The notes under the pieces: generated by a model
What the model saw: the letters and a program-made list of their open reading frames with translations, nothing else
What the model was told of the DNA's origin: nothing
Databases searched by the model: none
Part shown: one piece after another, positions 57,856 to 64,000 of the stretch
Layout: every line of letters starts with the position of its first letter
Position numbering within the stretch: the stretch's first letter is position 1
Made by a program: the position numbers and the translations under genes
Assembly (NCBI RefSeq): GCF_000015565.1
Contig: NC_008786.1
Location: 930,001-994,000, forward strand
Direction of reading: 5' to 3'
DNA: 64,000 nucleotides
Source of the DNA: Verminephrobacter eiseniae EF01-2
GTDB lineage: Bacteria > Pseudomonadota > Gammaproteobacteria > Burkholderiales > Burkholderiaceae_C

Positions 57856-58847
57856 ACGAGCCAGACGCGGCGCAAGTCGCCCACACAGGCGCACTGCGGA
57901 TGCGCGCACGACAGCGGCGCTTTGCGCCGCTGTTGGTTCTGCTGGCGCTCGGCGTGTGCATCGGCGCCGTCGATCACAACTTCTTCGACCCGATGAACCT
58001 GGCGCGCATCGCCATTGCTGCCGCGATTCCACTCACCATTGCACTGGGCGGAATCTTCGTCATTCAACTCGGCAGCATCGATCTGTCGGCAGAAGGCGTG
58101 GTGGCAGTCGCGGCGATTACCGTGTCGATGCTCGTCGAGAACTCGTACAACGAGCACCACTCCGGGCTGTGGGTGCTGGCGCTGGCCGTCGCCGCCGGTG
58201 TCGTGCTGGGCCTGGTCAACGGCATGCTGCACGTGTTCCTGCGCATTCCATCGTTCATCACCACGTTGGCAGTCGGCTTCATCGCCTCGGGGATTGGAAC
58301 GGCCTGGCTGTCGGGCAATACGATCCGGGTCAGCGACACCGCCCTGCGCTCGATCGCCATCACCCGCTACCTTGGCATGCCATTGTCCGTGTGGATTGCG
58401 CTGCTGGCGCTGGGCATCGCATGGTGGGTGCACCGCCATACCCTGCTTGGTCGCCACACGCTGGCCATCGGCGGCGGAGAAGACCTCGCCCGTCTCTGCG
58501 GCGTGCGGGTCGGGCGTGTGCGTATCGCCGTGTTCGCGCTGGCGGGCGCCTTTTATGGCGTGGCGGGCATTCTCGCGGTCGCGCAATATGGCCAGGGGCA
58601 CGCGGTCATCGCCAACGGGCAACTGTTTGTCGCCATTACCGCCATCGTGGTCGGCGGCGCCTCGCTCGCCGGAGGCAACGGCAGCCCGCTGAATGCCCTG
58701 GTCGGCACCCTCATCGTGGTGGTGCTCGCCAATGGCATGGTTCTGCTCGGCGTGCCCCCTTATGTGCAACGCGGCATCCAGGGTGTGCTGATCATCGTCG
58801 CGGCGACCTTGGTGCTCGATCGTTCGCATCGACGCATCGTCAAGTGA
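57852..58847 (+). CDS. Ribose-type ABC transporter permease, first subunit
   Basis: This 331-residue membrane protein of the RbsC/AraH family contains IALGGIFVIQLGSIDLSAEGVVAVAA near residue 60, the LVNGMLHVFLRIPSFITTLAVGFIASG block near 120-147 and VGGASLAGGNGSPLNALVG near 270. The ATG overlaps the binding-protein stop (ATGA). It probably forms a heterodimer with the second permease at 60358. Confidence 0.88.
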   Translation: MNEPDAAQVAHTGALRMRARQRRFAPLLVLLALGVCIGAVDHNFFDPMNLARIAIAAAIPLTIALGGIFVIQLGSIDLSAEGVVAVAAITVSMLVENSYNEHHSGLWVLALAVAAGVVLGLVNGMLHVFLRIPSFITTLAVGFIASGIGTAWLSGNTIRVSDTALRSIAITRYLGMPLSVWIALLALGIAWWVHRHTLLGRHTLAIGGGEDLARLCGVRVGRVRIAVFALAGAFYGVAGILAVAQYGQGHAVIANGQLFVAITAIVVGGASLAGGNGSPLNALVGTLIVVVLANGMVLLGVPPYVQRGIQGVLIIVAATLVLDRSHRRIVK

Positions 58848-60350
58848 GTGACCGACATGCTGCTCCTGAAGAACATCACCAAACGCTTTCCGGGCGTGCT
58901 GGCCCTGGATGACGTCAGCATCGAAATCAGGCCGAACGAAATCGTCGGTCTGATTGGCGAGAATGGCGCGGGCAAATCGACGCTGATGAAGCTGTTGACC
59001 GGCGCATACCGCCAGGACGCCGGCGCGATGACGCTCAACGGCAAGCCGTTGGTGATTCGCAATCCGCGCGACGCCACCTCGAAGGGCATTGCGATGGTGT
59101 ATCAGGAGCAATCGATCCTGCCCAACCTGACCGTTGCCGAAAATCTGTTCCTTGGCCGTGAAAAGGACTTCGTTGCCCTGGGGCGCTTGAACTGGAGCAA
59201 GCTCGAGCGCGCCGCCCGCAAGGAACTCGCCACGGTGCATCTGGACATCGACCCGCTGACCCTGTGCGAGGACCTGTCGTTCGGCCAGCGCCAGATGGTG
59301 GAACTGGCGCGGGCGCTTTCGCTGGCCAGCCACGGCACGCCGATCATTTTGCTGGACGAACCGACTTCCATGCTCGAGGCCGCGGAGATAAAAATTCTGT
59401 TTCGACTCGTGGCCGAACTCAAGTCGCGCGCGTCTTTCGTATTCGTGTCGCACCGGCTCGACGAACTGTTGTCGCTCAGCGACCGGGTGTATGTGATGAA
59501 GGACGGCAAGGTCGTCGCCGACATGCCCGCCGCCGACGCTTCGGCGGCGCAACTCCACGAATTGATGGTGGGCCGCTCGCAGCACAGCGAGTACTACCGC
59601 GAGAGCCTGCAAAAGCCCTGCCGCAGCGAGGTCGCCCTGTCGGTGCGCGATGCATCGCTTGGCCATGCGTTCAAGGAGGTGTCGTTCGAGGTGCATGGCG
59701 GCGAGGTGTTCGGTGTGGCGGGGGTGGTCGGGTCGGGCCGCGAAGAGCTGTGCCGGGTGATCGCCGGACTCGAACGACTCGACGCCGGCGAGATCAACGT
59801 GGGGACGACCCGTCTTCGGCCGCAGGCAAATCATGCCGTCGCGCTGGGCATCGGGTATGTGCCGTGCGAGCGCAAGGTGGAAGGATTGGTGACGCAGATG
59901 AGCGTGGCGCAAAACCTGACGCTGCCGCGTTTGCGCGCAGTCAGTCGCGGCGGCGTGATACACAAGGCCAGCGAACGCTCGATGGCCAACGAATGGATTC
60001 ATCGCCTGCATATCAAGACGCCAGGCCCCGACGCCTCCTGCCGCAACCTGTCGGGCGGCAATCAGCAGAAAGTGGTGCTGGCGAAATGGCGCTTCGCGGG
60101 CAGCCGGATTCTGGTGCTCGACCATCCGACACGCGGGCTCGATGTCGGCGCCAAAGAGGAGGTCTATCAACTCATCCGCGAGTTGACCGCAGAGGGCGTT
60201 GCCGTGGTGCTGACCGGCGACACGCTCGAAGAAATCCTCGGCCTCAGCCACCGGGTGATGGTGATGCGCGATGGCCGGGTGCAAACGATCCTGCCCTGCG
60301 CAGTCGGGCACAAGCCCTCGCAGGTCGAAGTCATAGAACACATGGTCTGA
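58848..60350 (+). CDS. Ribose-type ABC transporter ATP-binding protein, two domains
   Basis: This 500-residue RbsA-type double ATPase has the first Walker A GENGAGKST near residue 38, signature LSFGQRQMVELARAL, Walker B ILLDEPTSML; the second domain has degenerate Walker A GVVGSGREEL and signature LSGGNQQKV. It starts with the GTG immediately after the permease stop; an ATG at 58857 is an alternative. It supplies energy to the permeases on either side. Confidence 0.9.
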   Translation: MTDMLLLKNITKRFPGVLALDDVSIEIRPNEIVGLIGENGAGKSTLMKLLTGAYRQDAGAMTLNGKPLVIRNPRDATSKGIAMVYQEQSILPNLTVAENLFLGREKDFVALGRLNWSKLERAARKELATVHLDIDPLTLCEDLSFGQRQMVELARALSLASHGTPIILLDEPTSMLEAAEIKILFRLVAELKSRASFVFVSHRLDELLSLSDRVYVMKDGKVVADMPAADASAAQLHELMVGRSQHSEYYRESLQKPCRSEVALSVRDASLGHAFKEVSFEVHGGEVFGVAGVVGSGREELCRVIAGLERLDAGEINVGTTRLRPQANHAVALGIGYVPCERKVEGLVTQMSVAQNLTLPRLRAVSRGGVIHKASERSMANEWIHRLHIKTPGPDASCRNLSGGNQQKVVLAKWRFAGSRILVLDHPTRGLDVGAKEEVYQLIRELTAEGVAVVLTGDTLEEILGLSHRVMVMRDGRVQTILPCAVGHKPSQVEVIEHMV

Positions 60351-60357
60351 AGTCGAC

Positions 60358-61317
60358 ATGTCTGATCTGCACACCTCACTCAAAGCAAAGCTCGGCGGGC
60401 ATGCCCCCTTCATCGCCCTGGTGGCGCTGTATCTGCTGATCGAAATCGCGCAACCGGGTTTCTTTGCGCCGTCGACGCAACTTGGCTTGCTGGCGGACAG
60501 TTCCACCTTGTTCATCATGGCCGCTGGCACCACCTTCGTCGTGCTGATCGGCAGCATCGATCTGTCATTGCAGGCAGTGGCATCGCTCTCCAGCGTGATC
60601 GTCGCGCTGCTGCTGCCGCGTCATGGCGCGCTGGCCGCAGTCGTTGCGCTGGCGGCGTCGTTTGGCGTGGGCCTGTTGAGCGGCATCATCCAGACCGCGC
60701 TGCGCATTCCTTCTTTCATCGCCACGCTTGCAATGGGCGGAATCGCATCGGCTGCCGCGCTGACGCTCTCGGGCACGCGCTCCATCGGGATTGGCCAGGA
60801 GATGCGCAGCGCGTCGCTTGGCTGGACCACCGGCACCTCATTGGGCGTGCCGCACGAGATTTTGCTCGGCATCGCAGTGTTCGCATTCTGTCTGTTCCTG
60901 CATCGTTCGACGGTCTTCGGACGGCACACCGACGCCATCGGCGCCGGCGAGCCGGCTGCGATTGCGTCGGGCCTGCGCGTGCCGGTGACCAAATGCCTGG
61001 TGTTTGCGACCTCATCGTTCTTCGCCGGGCTGGCCGGCGTGGTGATGGCCGGACGCCTCGGCAGCGGCTCGCCCACGCTGGCAGACCAGTTCCTGCTGCC
61101 CGTCATCGCGGCGGTGATCGTCGGCGGGACGGCACTGACGGGCGGTTCGGGAGGCATTGCCCGAACGCTGGTCGGCGCCTTGCTGGTATCGGTTGCGCGG
61201 GTCGGCATGACCTTCGTCGGCATCAGCGTGTTCGCGCAGCAGATCGTGTTCGGGCTGATTCTGATCGTTGCGGTGAGCATCGCCTTCGATCGTTCCAAGG
61301 TGCTGATCGTCAAGTGA
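60358..61317 (+). CDS. Ribose-type ABC transporter permease, second subunit
   Basis: This is a 319-residue RbsC-family permease with LFIMAAGTTFVVLIGSIDLSLQAVASLS near residue 50, ALRIPSFIATLAMGGIASAAALT near 115 and VGGTALTGGSGGIARTLVGALL near 258. It begins seven bases after the ATPase gene and ends the operon that started with the CoA-transferase at 53362. Confidence 0.88.
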   Translation: MSDLHTSLKAKLGGHAPFIALVALYLLIEIAQPGFFAPSTQLGLLADSSTLFIMAAGTTFVVLIGSIDLSLQAVASLSSVIVALLLPRHGALAAVVALAASFGVGLLSGIIQTALRIPSFIATLAMGGIASAAALTLSGTRSIGIGQEMRSASLGWTTGTSLGVPHEILLGIAVFAFCLFLHRSTVFGRHTDAIGAGEPAAIASGLRVPVTKCLVFATSSFFAGLAGVVMAGRLGSGSPTLADQFLLPVIAAVIVGGTALTGGSGGIARTLVGALLVSVARVGMTFVGISVFAQQIVFGLILIVAVSIAFDRSKVLIVK

Positions 61318-61491
61318 TTCCATGTATGGCTTGCCCCTCTCGATGTTGGCGCTGATGCCATTCCCGATCGTCCGTGCACGGCTTCGTTTGCCGACCATTC
61401 CGCGCTGTCTGCGCTTCGCCTTCGCGAACGATGTGGACATGGAATCAGGACTCACCGGCAACGGCGGCTCGGAATCGGAGCCGGCAAGACA

Positions 61492-62478
61492 TCAGCTCGG
61501 CTGAATGTTCGCGCCCTCGATGACCTGCGCCCAGCGCGCAATCTCTTCGTTCAGAAAGACGGCGAAGCGCTCCGGCGTGCGCGCATCGGCGTTGAAGCCC
61601 TGCTGGCGCATGCGCTCTTGCATCTCGGGCTGGTGGACGATCTCGACCACCTCGGCGCCCAGTTTGCGCACCGCCGCGTCCGACATGCCGGCCGGTGCCA
61701 TCATGCCGGTCCAGTTTTCCACCAGCAGCGCGGGCAGGCCGGCTTCGGCGGTCGTCGGCACCTTGTCCAGCGCCGGATGGCGCGTCCGGCTGGCGATGGC
61801 CAGCGCGCGCAGCCGGCCCGTTTTCACATGCGCGATCGATTCCGGGAAGTTCGAGAAGATCAGGTCCAACTGGCCGCCGATCAGATCCGTCACGGCGGGC
61901 GCGCCGCCCTTGTAAGGCACATGCTGTATGGCCGACTGGTTCAGTGCGTTGAACAACGCCAGCGCCAGGTGCGGCGGCGTGCCGTTGCCGCTGGAGCCGG
62001 CGTTCAGGCGGTGCGCCCTGGACTGCGTGATCAAGGCCCTGAAGTCCTCGATGGGGCTGGCTTGCGGCACCACGATCAGTATCGGGCTGCCGGCGATCAA
62101 CGCCACCGGCCGCAGGTCTTTTTGCAAGCTGAATGGCGCTTTCGGGAACAGCGTCACATTGGCCGCATGCGCCAGCGTGACCGCCAGCAGCGTGTGGCCG
62201 TCGGGCGCGGCCTTGGCAACCATTTCGGCGCCGATCTGTGCGTTGCCGCCGGGCCGGTTGTCGACCACGACGTTGACCTTCCAGCGCTCGCCCAGTTGCT
62301 GGCCGATCTGGCGCGCCATCTGGTCCGTCAAGCCGCCCGCCGGAAAGGGCACCACGTAGCGAATGGTCGCGTCGGGCCGGGGGTAGTCGCCGCCCTGTGC
62401 CCGGGACCGGGCAGGCCCGCAGGCCGCCGCTGCGGTCAGTGCTGCGGCCCCGCGTATTGCGTCGCGTCGGTTCATCAT
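61492..62478 (-). CDS. Bug/TctC-family substrate-binding protein
   Basis: This 328-residue protein has a Tat-like leader (NRRDAIRGAAALTAAAACG, cut near residue 28). The mature part has IRYVVPFPAGGLTDQMARQIGQQL and VVDNRPGGNAQIGAEMVAKAAPDG, the Bug signatures. AGGAG precedes two adjacent ATGs. It is the last of at least three leftward genes with dehydrogenases for hydroxy acids, so the ligand may be a 2-hydroxy carboxylate. Confidence 0.88.
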   Translation of the reverse strand: MMNRRDAIRGAAALTAAAACGPARSRAQGGDYPRPDATIRYVVPFPAGGLTDQMARQIGQQLGERWKVNVVVDNRPGGNAQIGAEMVAKAAPDGHTLLAVTLAHAANVTLFPKAPFSLQKDLRPVALIAGSPILIVVPQASPIEDFRALITQSRAHRLNAGSSGNGTPPHLALALFNALNQSAIQHVPYKGGAPAVTDLIGGQLDLIFSNFPESIAHVKTGRLRALAIASRTRHPALDKVPTTAEAGLPALLVENWTGMMAPAGMSDAAVRKLGAEVVEIVHQPEMQERMRQQGFNADARTPERFAVFLNEEIARWAQVIEGANIQPS

Positions 62479-62514
62479 CGTCTGGGCTCCTGGGGGGGTT
62501 ATCTGCCACGGTTT

Positions 62515-63528
62515 TCATTGGCCATCGGTCATCGGCCACTGGGCGAGCAGCGCATCCGACACCTCGATGCCATCGCGCTCGGCCTGCCTGCGCAGCGCTT
62601 CGCGCCGCGCGCCGGGCAGGCGCAGCCCGGGGTCGCGCAGCATCTCGGCCACCAGCACTTCGGTGCGCTCGAGGTAGCTGGCCGTGCCGGCCAATGCGCC
62701 GGGGTCGATGACGATGAACACCTGCCCGATGCGCGGCCGGTTGCCCTCCTCCTCGAAGAAGCTGCAAGCCTCGAAGCCGAACTGTGCGCCGATCAGCGCG
62801 GTCACCAGTAGTTCCACGATCAGCGCCAGCATCGCCCCCTTGGGGCTGGTGGCCGCGCCTATCGGGAGCATCGAGCCTTCGAGACCGGCCTTCGGGTCGG
62901 TGGTCGGCTGGCCGTCGCGGTCCAACGCCCAACCCAGCGGGATGGTCCGGCCTTGCTGGGCCGCCACCATCAGCTTGCCGCGCGCCACTTCCGACAGGCT
63001 CAGGTCGATCAGCAGCGGATCGGTGTCGCGGCGCGCAAAGATGGCCGCCACCGGGTTGGTGCCAAAGATCGGATGGCGCCCGCCGGCGGCCGGCATCGCA
63101 GCCGGCGAATTGGCGCAGGCCAGGCCGACCAGGCCGGCCTGTGCCACCGGCCGCAGGTGGTCTGCGAGCACGCCGCAGTGGTGGCTGTCGGTCACGCCGG
63201 CGATGGCGATGCCCACGGCGTGCGCGCGGGCCACCGCCTCGGCGACCGCCCTGTCGCAGGCCGCGAACGCCAGGCCCTCATGGGCATCGATCAGCGCTGC
63301 GCCGCCTTTGGCGCGGCGCAGCGTCGGCAGCGCCGCGCCGTTGACCCGCCCGTTGCGCAACTGCGCGGCGTACTGCGCGACGCGGCTCAGGCCATGCGAG
63401 CCCAGGCCCTGGGCCTCGGCCAGCACCAGCGCGCGCGCTGTCGCGTCGGCCATCGTCTGGTTCGCGCCCGCGCTGCGCAGCGCCCGGGCCACGCTGTCGC
63501 GCGCCTGTTGCAGGCTCAGCCTGGCCAT
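62515..63528 (-). CDS. Malate/L-lactate dehydrogenase-family (Ldh_2) oxidoreductase
   Basis: This 337-residue NAD(P)-dependent dehydrogenase belongs to the Ldh_2 family. Conserved parts are GLGSHGLSRVAQY near residue 37, the catalytic His region VTDSHHCGVLADHLRPVAQ near 112, ANSPAAMPAAGGRHPIFGTNPVA near 137 and GWALDRDGQPTTDP near 200. The family reduces 2-oxo acids such as oxaloacetate, sulfopyruvate or ureidoglycolate counterparts. Its start overlaps the stop of the upstream hydroxyacid dehydrogenase (TGATG). Confidence 0.87.
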   Translation of the reverse strand: MARLSLQQARDSVARALRSAGANQTMADATARALVLAEAQGLGSHGLSRVAQYAAQLRNGRVNGAALPTLRRAKGGAALIDAHEGLAFAACDRAVAEAVARAHAVGIAIAGVTDSHHCGVLADHLRPVAQAGLVGLACANSPAAMPAAGGRHPIFGTNPVAAIFARRDTDPLLIDLSLSEVARGKLMVAAQQGRTIPLGWALDRDGQPTTDPKAGLEGSMLPIGAATSPKGAMLALIVELLVTALIGAQFGFEACSFFEEEGNRPRIGQVFIVIDPGALAGTASYLERTEVLVAEMLRDPGLRLPGARREALRRQAERDGIEVSDALLAQWPMTDGQ

Positions 63529-64000
63529 CAGTGCAAGACCTCCAGCAGTTGCTGCGCGATCAGGCGGCTCACGCGCTGGTTCGACTCGGTGGTCACCCCC
63601 GCGATATGCGGCGTCAGCAGCAGGTTGGGGCAGTCCTGGAACTGCGCCGCCGCCGCCAGCGGCTCGGTGTCGAACACATCGAGCGCCGCGCCGCCCAGGC
63701 GCCCTGCGCGCAACGCGGCGGCCACCGCCGCCTGGTCGACGATGCCGCCGCGTGAACTGTTGATCAGCACCGCCCCGGGCTTCATCTTTCCGATGCGGTC
63801 GGCATCGAAAAGACCGCGTGTCGTAGCCAGCAGCGGAACATGCAGGCTGACCACATCCGCCTGCGCCACCAGTTCGTCGAGCCCGACCGGCTGCGTGCCC
63901 GTCTGGGCGAAAGCCGGGTGGTCGGCGCCGAGCAGCGCGTCGCAGGCCATGGTGCGCACCCCCAGCGCTGCCGCGCTGCGCGCAGTCAGTTGGCCGATCG
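63528..64000 (-). CDS. D-isomer-specific 2-hydroxyacid dehydrogenase (5' end cut by window)
   Basis: The C-terminal 156 or so residues are visible, with the frame open to the last base of the window. It starts in the cofactor loop (IGQLTARSAAALGVRTMACD) and includes the catalytic Arg region VLINSSRGGIVDQAAVAAAL, the Glu in LDVFDTEPL and the His in LLTPHIAGVTTESN. This is the SerA/phosphoglycerate-dehydrogenase-like branch. With the Ldh_2 enzyme it may interconvert a hydroxy acid through its keto acid, changing stereochemistry. Confidence 0.88.
   Translation of the reverse strand, partial: IGQLTARSAAALGVRTMACDALLGADHPAFAQTGTQPVGLDELVAQADVVSLHVPLLATTRGLFDADRIGKMKPGAVLINSSRGGIVDQAAVAAALRAGRLGGAALDVFDTEPLAAAAQFQDCPNLLLTPHIAGVTTESNQRVSRLIAQQLLEVLH

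Overview
This 64 kb window comes from a GC-rich chromosome of a betaproteobacterium, most likely family Comamonadaceae. The signs are tripartite-tricarboxylate (Bug/TctC) binding proteins, many ABC importers, isolated CoA-ester enzymes, and a core block cysPUWA-like / dsbB / argA / hrpA. The abundance of importers, the short in-frame repeats inside genes, the 166-bp palindromic elements and the decaying genes fit a host-associated member such as Verminephrobacter. That genus name rests on gene content and memory, not on a search.

Layout. 1-7 kb: the end of a nitrate/taurine-type ATPase, then a BMP/nucleoside-type ABC importer operon with an isochorismatase-fold hydrolase and a GntR regulator. 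7-15 kb: a Bug-type binding protein, an internally deleted acyl-CoA dehydrogenase beside an intact SDR, an aldo/keto reductase, a biotin-dependent carboxylase alpha subunit and an EamA exporter with a four-copy N-terminal repeat. 15-29 kb: two divergent transcription units. fpr-tetR-enamidase runs leftward. A 6-hydroxynicotinate-reductase-like gene, UPF0280, two DUF1185 genes, a branched-chain-type binding protein, fused permeases, fused ATPases and an exported nicotinamidase run rightward, interrupted by an IS110-type element. Together they look like nicotinamide/nicotinate salvage through a reductive ring-opening route. 29-38 kb: a hypothetical gene, 1-Cys peroxiredoxin, DUF4236 protein, the sulfate ABC importer, dsbB and argA. 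38-43.5 kb: a visibly AT-richer cassette (YqcI/YcgG putative heme N-oxygenase, cupin, DJ-1/AraC regulator, ATP-grasp ligase, MFS exporter) bounded by two oppositely oriented copies of the 166-bp element and lying between argA and hrpA. 43.5-53 kb: hrpA, an acyl-CoA synthetase, and a leftward acyl-CoA dehydrogenase / truncated SDR / CoA-transferase / enoyl-CoA hydratase group. 53-61 kb: a rightward operon of a family I CoA-transferase, a GMC oxidoreductase and a ribose-type ABC importer. 61-64 kb: a leftward operon of a 2-hydroxyacid dehydrogenase (cut by the window end), an Ldh-type dehydrogenase and a Bug-type binding protein.

Two repeat systems run through the window. One is a 166-bp terminal-inverted-repeat element (four copies of identical length; one supplies the stop codon of a gene). 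The other is a roughly 60-bp in-frame repeat that adds an ARPPEGAHTAAEGEGAP-type peptide to the N-termini of four unrelated proteins, always at or next to a stop/start overlap between cistrons. No rRNA, tRNA or CRISPR array was seen.
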